Source: Chelativorans sp. J32 (GTDB lineage: Bacteria; Pseudomonadota; Alphaproteobacteria; Rhizobiales; Rhizobiaceae). Taken from it: a DNA stretch of 64,000 nucleotides. Under the pieces are notes generated by a model. It worked only from the letters and a program-made list of their open reading frames with translations, was not told where the DNA came from and made no database searches. This document shows, piece by piece, positions 33,594 to 42,093 of this stretch; within the stretch, counting starts at the first letter, position 1; the number at the start of each line of letters is the position of its first letter. The DNA is taken from positions 52,924-116,923 of the forward strand of contig NZ_JAEQ01000016.1 of assembly GCF_000518985.1 (NCBI RefSeq), read 5' to 3'. A program made the position numbers and the translations under genes.

Positions 33594-34421
33594 TCACTGT
33601 CCGGCCTCCTCGACCATGCCGGTCTGCCGCGACCCTGACAGCTGGGCAAAGGTCGACTGCCCCTGCAGCCAAGCCCGGTAATCCTGCTCGGTGTCCACCA
33701 TCAAGGTGCCGCGCATAAAGCCGTGGCTCACGCCGCACAGCTCCGCGCAGAGTATCTCGAAGGTTCCGGTCCTGGTCGGAGTGAGCCAGAAGTAGGTCAC
33801 CATGCCCGGCACCATGTCCATTTTGGCGCGGAACTCGGGCACGTAGAAGTCGTGCAGCACGTCTATCGACCGCAGGACCATCTTCACCGGTTTGTCGACC
33901 GGCAAATGCAGGTCCGCGGCCTCGATAACGAGATCGTCCTGGCCGGCCGGGTCGTCCGGATCTATCCCGAGCGGGTTTTCGAAGCTGACGAGGCGGGCGT
34001 CGGATCGGCCGAGCTTGCCGTCTTCGCCCGGCAAGCGGAAATTCCACTGCCATTGCTGGCCCACGACCTCGACCTCCGCCGCACCATCGGGAACAGTGAT
34101 GAAATGCGCCCAGACATAGAGACCGGGAGCCAGCATCGCGGCGACGCCGACCGCGGTCCCGATGGTGAGCCAGGTCTCAAGCTTCTTGTTCTCCGGCTGG
34201 TAGGCCGCTCTCACGCCTTCGCGATGGCGGTAGCGCAACACGCACCAGGCCATGAACAGGACGACGGCGGTGAAGACCGCGCCGGTGATCCAAAACGTGA
34301 TGATGATGGTGTCGTCAATATAGCCCCAGTTGGACGCCAGGGGCGTCCACCACCACGGGCTCAGGATATGGAACAATATCGAGCCCACGACCACAAGGAC
34401 GAGCACAAGCGCGACCGTCAT
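33594..34421 (-). CDS. cytochrome c oxidase subunit II
   Basis: A 275-residue subunit with two N-terminal membrane helices (about 3-20 and 38-60), a third hydrophobic stretch near 85-105 and a periplasmic CuA domain. CuA ligands are clear in CAELCGVSHGFM and the His of DVLHDFYVPEF; VVGQQWQWNF is the electron-entry aromatic patch. No haem-c motif is present, so it takes electrons from a separate cytochrome c (not caa3). ATG 34419-34421 gives a proper membrane-spanning N-terminus. It is the first gene of the oxidase operon, 89 bases before subunit I. Confidence 0.92.
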   Translation of the reverse strand: MTVALVLVLVVVGSILFHILSPWWWTPLASNWGYIDDTIIITFWITGAVFTAVVLFMAWCVLRYRHREGVRAAYQPENKKLETWLTIGTAVGVAAMLAPGLYVWAHFITVPDGAAEVEVVGQQWQWNFRLPGEDGKLGRSDARLVSFENPLGIDPDDPAGQDDLVIEAADLHLPVDKPVKMVLRSIDVLHDFYVPEFRAKMDMVPGMVTYFWLTPTRTGTFEILCAELCGVSHGFMRGTLMVDTEQDYRAWLQGQSTFAQLSGSRQTGMVEEAGQ

Positions 34422-34549
34422 CGGTCCCTCCCGGCTCCCTGGGAAATCCTCCACTCCCTCAGAAAGCCACCCGCATCATACCGGAAAAGCAGGGAATATC
34501 CAGAGGCGCCCCCGGTAGCGAATTCGAGGCAGCGTTCTACCGAACGGTA

Positions 34550-35287
34550 TTAGCTGGAATGGCGCTCAAGCTCGCGCTTCATATCGTCGAGCAGACCGGC
34601 GATCTTGTCTTTCAATTCCGCACTTCCGAGCCCAGTCGGATAGGAGATGGCAACCCCGATCACCTCGAGGCTGTCGGGATCGCGGAAAGCGATACCCTGC
34701 GAAGACACCCCTTCATAGGTCTCGTCGGACGAACAGGATCGGCCCGTCTCGCGTATGCGTTGGATCCGCTCAATGAGCTCTTCATGCGTCTGCGGCGAAT
34801 TCCTGGATACGGCAGGCAATTTCTGCGGCACGCGCTGTTGCCACTCTTCATCCGTGAGGACGGCAAGCATGGCTCTGCCGTTGGAAGTCGCGTGGGGCCA
34901 TGCCCGATATCCCGGCGCAGACGCGATGGCGATGGGGCTTGAACCGCGCACCATGCGCAGGACTGCGAGCTGCGGCCCGTCGAAGACGGTGATGTAGCCC
35001 GTGTGCCCGCCGACGGCACAGACGTGTTGAAGATGTTTTTGCACCAGATCGAGGAAACTCTGGTGGGCGCGCGATATCTGGCCGAGCTCGAACAGGCGAA
35101 TGCCCGGCCGGTAGAGCCGCGTCGCAGCGTCGAATTCGAGCATGCCCGTATCCCGCAGCGTCTTCATCACTCGCGAAATGGTGGCTTTCGGCCGGCCGAC
35201 CCGGCGCGTGAGTTCTGCCTGGGTAAGTGCCGGCTCTTCGAAGGAGAAGCACCCAAGAATGGCAATTCCGTCCTCAAGCGCGCTCAT
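34550..35287 (-). CDS. IclR-family transcriptional regulator
   Basis: A 245-residue regulator. The winged helix (about 1-65) includes ALEDGIAILGCFSFEEPALTQAELTRRVGRPKATISRVMKTL; the C-terminal effector domain includes ISRAHQSFLDLVQKHLQHV and YEGVSSQGIAFRDPDSLEVIGVAISYP. ATG 35285-35287 is preferred over ATG 35306-35308: a promoter predicted upstream would start transcription near 35306, and GGGGGATC lies at suitable distance. It is divergent from the hyuAB-dpp operon and probably controls it and itself through the palindrome at 35316-35331. Confidence 0.9.
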   Translation of the reverse strand: MSALEDGIAILGCFSFEEPALTQAELTRRVGRPKATISRVMKTLRDTGMLEFDAATRLYRPGIRLFELGQISRAHQSFLDLVQKHLQHVCAVGGHTGYITVFDGPQLAVLRMVRGSSPIAIASAPGYRAWPHATSNGRAMLAVLTDEEWQQRVPQKLPAVSRNSPQTHEELIERIQRIRETGRSCSSDETYEGVSSQGIAFRDPDSLEVIGVAISYPTGLGSAELKDKIAGLLDDMKRELERHSS

Positions 35288-35312
35288 TGTTCGATCCCCC
35301 GAAAACATCCTG

Positions 35313-35341
35313 ATTGTTCCAATATTGGAACTCTAGGTCAA
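35313..35341 (-). promoter_or_regulatory. predicted iclR promoter with operator in the spacer
   Basis: On the minus strand TTGACC (35341-35336) and AACAAT (35318-35313) are 17 bases apart. The exact palindrome GTTCCAATATTGGAAC (35316-35331) overlaps the spacer and -10, as expected for autorepression. Confidence 0.45.
35316..35331. promoter_or_regulatory. exact 16-bp palindrome, candidate IclR operator
   Basis: GTTCCAATATTGGAAC is a perfect inverted repeat in the divergent gap between iclR and hyuAB. IclR-type operators are often palindromes of about 15 bp with GGAA/TTCC-like arms. It overlaps the predicted iclR promoter and lies about 26 bases upstream of the predicted hyuAB -35. Confidence 0.6.
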
Positions 35342-35356
35342 ATATGAAACTTTTAC

Positions 35357-35384
35357 TAGACTCGAAATGTCAGCCGCCTATAAT
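35357..35384 (+). promoter_or_regulatory. predicted promoter of the hyuAB-dpp operon
   Basis: A consensus -10 TATAAT (35379-35384) follows TAGACT (35357-35362, four of six matches to TTGACA) after 16 bases. Transcription would start near 35391, leaving a leader of about 170 bases before the ATG at 35562. I see no gene or riboswitch in that leader. Confidence 0.4.
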
Positions 35385-35561
35385 CAGGGCAATATTCTTC
35401 ATGCACAAAAAATAGGCGTGAGGGGTGACAGGCGCGCGGCTCTATGCGCGAACACTTCCGTCGTCTTGCAGAAGAACAGAGCGAAAATCGATCTGTCCGC
35501 CGGAAACGGCGGAAGGGCCGGGGCTTGCCTTCGCTTGCCCCGAAAAAAGGGGAATGTGTGA

Positions 35562-38500
35562 ATGCAAGCGAATTCCAGGGGGTTCCGTGCCGGCATCGAT
35601 ATCGGAGGCACCTTTACCGATTTTATTCTGTTCGATGAAAATGCCGCCGCGATCCGCCTGCATAAATGCCTGACGACGCCGAGTGATCCCTCCAGGGGCG
35701 CGCTGGGCGGCCTTGCGGATCTCGTTGCCGCCGCCGGCATCAAGGTGCATGACCTGGACGAGATCGTGCACGGCACGACGTTGGTCACCAATGCGGTGAT
35801 CGAGCGGAAGGGCGCGCCGGTCGGCCTGATAACGACGGAAGGCTTTCGCGATGTGCTCGAAATCGGCTTCGAGCAGCGCTACGACATCTATGATCTCTTC
35901 CTGACCTTCCCCGAGCCGCTTGTGCGCCGTTCGCGGCGGCTTGAGATCGCCGAGCGCATCGGTGCCGATGGCGGTGTCATCAAGCCGCTCGATGAGGTCT
36001 CCGTCCTGCGCGCCGTCAAGAAGCTGGTGGCCGACAAGGTCGAGGCGATCGCCGTCTGCCTCATGCACTCCTATCGCAATCCCGAGCATGAAAAGCGGGT
36101 GCGCGAGATCATCAAACAGCATTACCCCGACATCTCGGTGTCGATTTCCTCCGAGGTCGTGGCCGAGATTTCCGAATATCAACGTTTCGTCACGACCTGC
36201 GCCAACGCCTATGTCCAGCCGTTGATGGATCGCTATCTGCGCCGCTTCGAGCAGGAACTCGTTGCACGCGGCTTTAGGGGCGCCGTGCGCCTGATGCATT
36301 CGGCAGGCGGGCTTGTTTCCCTGCAGGAGGCGCGGGAGTTCCCGATACGCCTGCTGGAATCTGGCCCAGCCGGGGGCGCGCTCGCAACCGCCTGGTTCGG
36401 CCGCAGGGCCGGCAAGGAAAACGTCATCGCCTTCGATATGGGCGGCACGACGGCCAAGGCCTGCATGATCGAGAACGGCATGGCGCATATCGCCTCTTAT
36501 CTGGAGGCAGGGCGCGTGCGCCGCTTCAAGAACGGGTCTGGCCTGCCCATCAAGTCGCCCGTCGTCGACATGATAGAGATCGGCGCGGGAGGCGGCTCCA
36601 TCGCCTCCATCGACGAAGTCGGCCTGCTCCAGGTCGGTCCGCACTCGGCAGGCGCCTCACCGGGACCGGCCTGTTATGGCGGCGGTGGAGACAAGCCGAC
36701 GGTGACGGATGCGAGCGTGGCGCTTGGCTATTATGATCCGTCCTTCTTCCTCGGCGGCCGCATGACACTCGACCTGGAGGCTGCCGACAAGGCACTGCGG
36801 ACCGTGGCCGAGCCGCTGGGCATCTCGACCGTCGAAGCGGCCTGGGGCATTCACCAGGTCGTCGGCGAGAACATGGCAAGTGCTGCGCGCATCCATCTGG
36901 TGGAGAAGGGCAAGGACCCGCGCGGCTACTCCATGATAGGTTTCGGCGGCGCAGGCCCCGCTTTTGCGGCCCGAGTCGCGCGCATCCTTGGCGTGTCGGA
37001 GGTGATCATCCCGCAGGCGAGCGGCGCGGCCTCCGCCTTCGGCTTCCTCACCGCACCGCTTTCGTTCGATCTCGTGCGCTCGCAGCCGATCCAGCTGGCG
37101 CCGGATCTCGACGCCGCGGCGCTCAACCTAGCCTTCGATGAGCTGGCTGAAGAGGGCAGGGGGAAACTGGTTTCCGCAGGCGCCGATCCGAAGGAAATCA
37201 CGATCGAGCGAACCGCCGATATGCGTCTCGTCGGCCAGCTTCACGAGATCAACGTGCCGATCCCGGCGGGCACGCTCGACGCATCGGCCTATGGCGAGAT
37301 CCGCAGGGCTTTCGAGGAAGTCTACACCGCCCGCTACACGCGCGTTCCGGCGGAAGCCGAGCTGGAAATCCTGTCTTTCCGCGTCCGCGCAAGTGGGCCG
37401 GCGCCGGAAATCACCATCAGGCAGGCCGATGTTCCGCAGGGCGGGGCCGGCGCGCTCAAGGGCCATCGCAAGGCCTATTTCGGCGAGGGCTTTGTCGAGA
37501 CGGCAATCTACGACCGCTATCTTCTCACGCCCGGCGTGACGGTCCAAGGGCCGGCCATCATCGAGGAGCGCGAATCCACGACGGTCGTGCCTCCGGGCGA
37601 CACGCTGACGGTGGATGAGGCCGGCAACCTCCGCATTGCCATTGCGGTAGCGAGCAAGGGCATGGACCTGGTAACGCCCGGAATGACCAAGACCGAGGCG
37701 ATCGAAAAGATCGAGTCCGACCCGATTTCGCTGGAGATCATGTGGAGCCGCCTCGTCACGGTCTCCGAAGAGATGTGGCACACGGTCTGCCGCACGGCCT
37801 ATTCGCTCATCATCTCCGAATCGCAGGATTTCGGCTGCTCGATCCTCGACGCGACCGGCGAGACGCTGGCCCATTCGAGCCGCGTGATGCCGGTCTTTAA
37901 CCTCACGCTTCCGATGGTGGTGAAGGCGGCGCTCGCCCGCTACCCCGTCGACACGCTGGAGCCTGGCGACGTTCTCGTCTGCAACGATCCCTGGCTATGT
38001 GCCGGCCATCTCTTCGACATCGCCGTGATCACGCCCGTGTTCCGAAACGGCAAGGTGGTTGCCGTCATGGGCACGGTCGGCCATGTCGGCGATATTGGCG
38101 GCACGCGCAACGGCATGAAGGCGACGGAGGTCTATGAGGAAGGCCTGCAGATTCCGCCGATGAAGCTGGTCAAGGCGGGTGTGGAGAACGAAGATCTTTT
38201 CCGCCTGATGGCGGAGAACATCCGCGACTCGCAGCAGGTTTTGGGCGACGTCCGCTCTCTCATCGCGGCAAACGAGACCGGTGCCCGCCGTCTTTCCTCC
38301 TTCATGGAGGAGTATGGATTGGCGGATCTCTCTGCACTCGCCGAAGTCGTCCAGTCACGTTCGGAAAAGGCCATGCGCGAGGCGATTCGCGCGTTGCCGG
38401 ACGGGGTTTACTCTTCCGAAATCACCTATAATCCGCTGGGCACACCGATGACGGTGCCGGTCAAGGTGACGATCGCAGGTGACGAGATCGAGCTGGATTT

Positions 38501-39389
38501 TGAAGGCGCGCCCCCTGAGGTGCCCTTGGGCGGCATCAATTGCACGCTGAGCTACACGACCGCGCATTCGACCTATCCGCTGAAATGCATGCTCACGCCG
38601 AATGTGCGCGGCAATGCGGGCTGTTATAGGCCGTTCACAGTCAAAGCACCAAGGGGCTCGATTCTCAATTGTAACAAGCCGGCGCCGGTCAGCCTGCGCA
38701 CCCGCACCGGATGGTACACCTCGCCGAACATCTTCAGGGCCCTTTCGAAGGCGGCTCCGGACAAGGTGGTCGCCCATACTGGCCTGCCGAGCCTGCTTAC
38801 CGTCTATGGCAGGACGGCTGAGGGCAAGGTTTTCTACGACCATCTTCTTTCCGGTGGCGGCCAGGGTGCGAGCTCGGCCAAGGACGGCAAGTCGTCCGTG
38901 CTGTGGCCGACTTCGGCTGCGACTTCCTCGATCGAGCTTCTGGAGAGCCGCTCTCCGGTTGTCGTCCTCGAAAAGGGCTTCGTGACGGACTCCGGTGGCG
39001 CGGGCGAGCATCGCGGCGGTCTGGGCGCTCGCATCCGGCTCGCCAAGCGCCACGACGACGGTCAGCCGCTGACGGTTTTCGTCTCGCCCGAGGGCGTCAA
39101 TGCGCCGATCGAGGGCCTGTTCGGCGGCGGCCCGGGCTTGCTCGCCCATGGCTGTGTCCGCGACGCCGCCGGCAAGGTCGTGGAGGATGTCGGCACGGGT
39201 GGCCTGGTGGTCGTGGATCGCCCGGACCGCATCGTGGAACTGCAGCTTTCCGGCGGCGCCGGCTATGGCGACCCGCTCAAGCGCTCCGTCGAAAGCATCG
39301 AAGATGACGTTCGCGAGGACCGCGTCAGCGAGGACGCCGCGGAAAGCGTCTATCGCCTCAGCTCCCGAAAGAAAGAGCTGGCGGCCTGA
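35562..39389 (+). CDS. fused hydantoinase/oxoprolinase HyuA-HyuB
   Basis: A 1275-residue protein joining both subunits of the ATP-dependent hydantoinase/5-oxoprolinase family. Residues 1 to about 690 are HyuA-like: actin-like ATPase start RAGIDIGGTFTDFILFDE, EIVHGTTLVTNAVIERKGA, FDMGGTTAKACMIENG and IGAGGGSIASID. From about 720 it is HyuB-like: ISLEIMWSRLVTVSEEM, LVCNDPWLCAGHLFDIAVI and GSILNCNKPAPVS. Bacterial subunits are usually separate; the fused form is typical of eukaryotic 5-oxoprolinase (about 1288 aa) and some bacteria. It would open a lactam or hydantoin-like ring with ATP. The Dpp importer and amidohydrolase downstream probably supply and finish the substrate. Confidence 0.88.
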   Translation: MQANSRGFRAGIDIGGTFTDFILFDENAAAIRLHKCLTTPSDPSRGALGGLADLVAAAGIKVHDLDEIVHGTTLVTNAVIERKGAPVGLITTEGFRDVLEIGFEQRYDIYDLFLTFPEPLVRRSRRLEIAERIGADGGVIKPLDEVSVLRAVKKLVADKVEAIAVCLMHSYRNPEHEKRVREIIKQHYPDISVSISSEVVAEISEYQRFVTTCANAYVQPLMDRYLRRFEQELVARGFRGAVRLMHSAGGLVSLQEAREFPIRLLESGPAGGALATAWFGRRAGKENVIAFDMGGTTAKACMIENGMAHIASYLEAGRVRRFKNGSGLPIKSPVVDMIEIGAGGGSIASIDEVGLLQVGPHSAGASPGPACYGGGGDKPTVTDASVALGYYDPSFFLGGRMTLDLEAADKALRTVAEPLGISTVEAAWGIHQVVGENMASAARIHLVEKGKDPRGYSMIGFGGAGPAFAARVARILGVSEVIIPQASGAASAFGFLTAPLSFDLVRSQPIQLAPDLDAAALNLAFDELAEEGRGKLVSAGADPKEITIERTADMRLVGQLHEINVPIPAGTLDASAYGEIRRAFEEVYTARYTRVPAEAELEILSFRVRASGPAPEITIRQADVPQGGAGALKGHRKAYFGEGFVETAIYDRYLLTPGVTVQGPAIIEERESTTVVPPGDTLTVDEAGNLRIAIAVASKGMDLVTPGMTKTEAIEKIESDPISLEIMWSRLVTVSEEMWHTVCRTAYSLIISESQDFGCSILDATGETLAHSSRVMPVFNLTLPMVVKAALARYPVDTLEPGDVLVCNDPWLCAGHLFDIAVITPVFRNGKVVAVMGTVGHVGDIGGTRNGMKATEVYEEGLQIPPMKLVKAGVENEDLFRLMAENIRDSQQVLGDVRSLIAANETGARRLSSFMEEYGLADLSALAEVVQSRSEKAMREAIRALPDGVYSSEITYNPLGTPMTVPVKVTIAGDEIELDFEGAPPEVPLGGINCTLSYTTAHSTYPLKCMLTPNVRGNAGCYRPFTVKAPRGSILNCNKPAPVSLRTRTGWYTSPNIFRALSKAAPDKVVAHTGLPSLLTVYGRTAEGKVFYDHLLSGGGQGASSAKDGKSSVLWPTSAATSSIELLESRSPVVVLEKGFVTDSGGAGEHRGGLGARIRLAKRHDDGQPLTVFVSPEGVNAPIEGLFGGGPGLLAHGCVRDAAGKVVEDVGTGGLVVVDRPDRIVELQLSGGAGYGDPLKRSVESIEDDVREDRVSEDAAESVYRLSSRKKELAA

Positions 39390-39404
39390 TTGCCACCCAA
39401 CGCA

Positions 39405-39432
39405 GCAGGCCGGCAGCTTTTAGCCGGCCTGC
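39405..39432 (+). terminator. hairpin between hyuAB and the binding-protein gene
   Basis: GCAGGCCGGC (39405-39414) and GCCGGCCTGC (39423-39432) form a perfect 10-bp stem with an eight-base loop. CTCC follows, not a U-run. Partial termination or RNA protection at this point would give the binding protein its own expression level. Confidence 0.5.
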
Positions 39433-39474
39433 CTCCAACCTCCGGCCAAGCCGGCAACATCAAGGGGAACGGAC

Positions 39475-41031
39475 ATGCTGAGACTCAACAAACGCCAGTT
39501 TCTGATCGGTTCTGCAGGGGCAGGCATTGCCGCGGTGCTGCCCTGGCACGCAAATGCCCAGGGCAGGAAGATCATGGTGCTGGCCAGCACCGTCGACATA
39601 CCGAATTTCGATCCGCACGTCGCCACCGGCTATGCTCCGCAATGGCTGTTTCGCAATACTTATGATGCGCTGGTGCGCGTGGTTGGTAACCCGCCCCAAC
39701 CGGCTCCGGGACTTGCCAAGAGCTGGACCCAGTCCGAAGACGGCATGACCTACACGTTCGAACTGAACGAAAACGCCCGGTTCCACGATGGCACCCCGGT
39801 TACGGCAAAGGATGTGGAATACTCCTTCGCTCGCCTCCTGCGGCTGCAGCAGGGAGCTGCCTGGATGGTGGCTGGCATCCTCGATGCCGACAGCGTCAAG
39901 GCGACGGGCGAGATGACCGTCACCATGTCACTCAAGCAGCCCTTTGCACCTCTGCTTTCCGTTCTGCCTTGGATGTTCGTCGTCAACTCCAAGCTCGTCG
40001 AAGCCAATCTCGGAGATGACGACGGGCAGTCCTACCTGCTGGCCAACATCGCCGGATCGGGCGCCTTCCAGATGGGAAGGGCGCGGCCGGGCGATCTCTA
40101 CGAGCTCATCCGCGTCGAAAATGACTGGCACGAAGGTGGTAATCTTGAAGGCGCGATCTGGAAGATCGTTCGCGAGGCCGCGACCACACGGTTGATGCTC
40201 CAGCGCGGGCAGGTACATTTCGCGCTGGACATGTTCGCGGAGGACATGGAAGCCATCAAGGACATGCCGCATGTGGTGCGGGTCATGGAGCCGGATTACC
40301 GCAGCTTCTCGATCAAGATGAACACGGCAAAGGGGCCCCTTGCCGACAAGAACCTGCGCAAGGCGATCTCCTACGCCTACAATTATCAGGCCATGCTCGA
40401 TGCTGCCGGGCCTGCGCAGCTTATGCACGGCCCACTGCCAACCGGCATGTTCGGCCACGCTCCCGAGCTGCAGGTTTACCGCCAGGACATGGACAAGGCC
40501 AAGGAATACCTCGCCCAGTCCGAGCACAAGAACGGCGGCTTCACGCTTACCATGATGCATGCCGCCGGATACGAGAACCAGAGGCGGTGGTGCCTGATCA
40601 TGTTGGAATCGCTCAAGGCGCTGAATATCGGGCTCGATATCCGTCCGATGGTTTGGCCAGAGATCGTTTCCATGGCCAAGTCGCCCGACACGATGACGGA
40701 TTTTTATTCCATCTTCCAGTCGGCGAACTATGCCGATCCCGACAACACGGCCTTTGCCGGTTACCACTCGTCGCGCAACGGCCAGTGGCAGAACCCGGTC
40801 TACAACAATCCGGAAGTCGACAAGCTGATCGAGGACGCCCGCGCCGAGGTGGATACGGCCAAGCGCGCCGAACTTTACAGGAAGTTCCAGGAAGTGATCA
40901 TCGAAGACGCCCCGGATGTCTTCGGCGTGCTGGAGTCGCGCAAATTTGCCGTGCTCGACACCGTCCAGAACTATGAGTTCTGCCCCGTCGCGGCGAACAC
41001 GATGGAAGTCTGGCCGCTGTCGCTTGTTTGA
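39475..41031 (+). CDS. ABC transporter substrate-binding protein, DppA/OppA family
   Basis: A 518-residue periplasmic binding protein (SBP_bac_5). N-terminus LNKRQFLIGSAGAGIAAVLPWHANAQG is a Tat-like signal with a Lys-Arg pair and an AxA cleavage site. Family motifs are GMTYTFELNENARFHDGTPVT and GSGAFQMGR. Strong hairpins flank the gene on both sides, suggesting an mRNA segment protected for higher expression. Its transporter partners follow directly. The ligand is unknown; the hydantoinase and amidohydrolase suggest a cyclic amide or N-acyl compound. Confidence 0.92.
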   Translation: MLRLNKRQFLIGSAGAGIAAVLPWHANAQGRKIMVLASTVDIPNFDPHVATGYAPQWLFRNTYDALVRVVGNPPQPAPGLAKSWTQSEDGMTYTFELNENARFHDGTPVTAKDVEYSFARLLRLQQGAAWMVAGILDADSVKATGEMTVTMSLKQPFAPLLSVLPWMFVVNSKLVEANLGDDDGQSYLLANIAGSGAFQMGRARPGDLYELIRVENDWHEGGNLEGAIWKIVREAATTRLMLQRGQVHFALDMFAEDMEAIKDMPHVVRVMEPDYRSFSIKMNTAKGPLADKNLRKAISYAYNYQAMLDAAGPAQLMHGPLPTGMFGHAPELQVYRQDMDKAKEYLAQSEHKNGGFTLTMMHAAGYENQRRWCLIMLESLKALNIGLDIRPMVWPEIVSMAKSPDTMTDFYSIFQSANYADPDNTAFAGYHSSRNGQWQNPVYNNPEVDKLIEDARAEVDTAKRAELYRKFQEVIIEDAPDVFGVLESRKFAVLDTVQNYEFCPVAANTMEVWPLSLV

Positions 41032-41039
41032 TATCCCGC

Positions 41040-41069
41040 CGGCGGGCGAGCAGAACCGTTCGCCCGCCG
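41040..41069 (+). terminator. hairpin after the binding-protein gene
   Basis: CGGCGGGCGA (41040-41049) pairs perfectly with TCGCCCGCCG (41060-41069) around a ten-base loop, eight bases after the stop codon. No U-run follows. With the hairpin at 39405 it brackets the binding-protein gene. Confidence 0.5.
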
Positions 41070-41085
41070 AAACGTGGAGCCCTGC

Positions 41086-42093
41086 ATGCTGTATTTCATT
41101 CTGCGCCGGCTGGTGCTCGTCGTTCCGATCCTGATCGGTCTCACGCTGCTTCTCTTCGTCGTCGCGCGTCTGCTGCCGGGGGACCCCGTCGGCCTCGCCG
41201 CCGGCCCCAATGCTTCGGCAGAGACGATCGCGCAGCTGAGGCAGGAATTCGGCTTCGACCAGCCGCTGCCCATCCAATACTGGACCTACGTCACCGGCCT
41301 TCTTCAGGGTGATTGGGGCACGTCGGTCTTCACCCGCCGCCCGGTCTTCGAGGATATTCTCACCTACCTGCCGGCGACCTTGGAGCTGGTCTTTGCGGCG
41401 CTGCTGCTCGCCGTCGTGATCGGCATTCCGCTCGGGCTGCTCACTGCCGTCTATCGCAATGGTGCGCTCGATTATGCCACCCGCACGCTGGCGCTCGGCG
41501 GCATCGCAATGCCGCGCTTCTTCCTCGGGCTGCTCTTGCAGCTCGCCTTCGCCGCATGGCTGGGATGGCTGCCGCTTTCCGGCCGTTATCCCTTCATCGA
41601 GATGCCACCGGAGACGATAACGGGCTTCTACACGATAGACTCGCTTCTGGCCGGCGACTTCTATGCCCTTCGCGTCGCGATCGCTCATCTGGTGCTGCCC
41701 GCCTTTGCGATGGCGCTTTCTCCGCTCGCCACGATCATGCGCATGATGCGCGCCTCAACGATCGAAGTGTTGCAGCAGGACTACGTGATGACCGAGCGCG
41801 CGCTCGGTCTGTCGAACCGCCTCATCCTGTTCAAATACGTGCTGAAGAACGCCATGACCTCGACGCTGACGGTCATCGGCCTTTATGTATCCTGGCTGCT
41901 CGGCGGAACGGTGCTTGTCGAGACGGTCTTCGACTGGCCGGGCCTGGGTCTCTACGCTTCGCAGGCAATCCTTACCCAGGACTTCATGCCGGTGATTGGC
42001 GTCACATTGGTGATCGCCATCATTTATCTGATCACGATGCTCGTCGTCGATCTCCTCTACGGCGTCTTCAATCCGAAGGTACGCTACGCATGA
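41086..42093 (+). CDS. Dpp-type ABC transporter permease (DppB-like)
   Basis: A 335-residue six-helix permease. N-terminal MLYFILRRLVLVVPILIG and LLPGDPVGLAAGPNAS are typical, as is the cytoplasmic EVLQQDYVMTERALGLSNRL before the EAA loop. ATG 41086 is preferred to the GTG 12 bases upstream, which lies in the ribosome-binding site. The last four bases (ATGA) overlap the next gene, so the two permeases are translated in step. Confidence 0.92.
   Translation: MLYFILRRLVLVVPILIGLTLLLFVVARLLPGDPVGLAAGPNASAETIAQLRQEFGFDQPLPIQYWTYVTGLLQGDWGTSVFTRRPVFEDILTYLPATLELVFAALLLAVVIGIPLGLLTAVYRNGALDYATRTLALGGIAMPRFFLGLLLQLAFAAWLGWLPLSGRYPFIEMPPETITGFYTIDSLLAGDFYALRVAIAHLVLPAFAMALSPLATIMRMMRASTIEVLQQDYVMTERALGLSNRLILFKYVLKNAMTSTLTVIGLYVSWLLGGTVLVETVFDWPGLGLYASQAILTQDFMPVIGVTLVIAIIYLITMLVVDLLYGVFNPKVRYA

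Noticed and set aside
39928..41688. Long antisense open frame (586 codons) opposite the binding-protein and dppB-like genes
   Set aside because: No recognisable motifs and low-complexity charged composition; the plus-strand genes are certain.
41313..42089. N-terminal extension of the DppC-like permease
   Set aside because: It overlaps the whole dppB-like gene. The ATGA overlap at 42090 gives the normal start.
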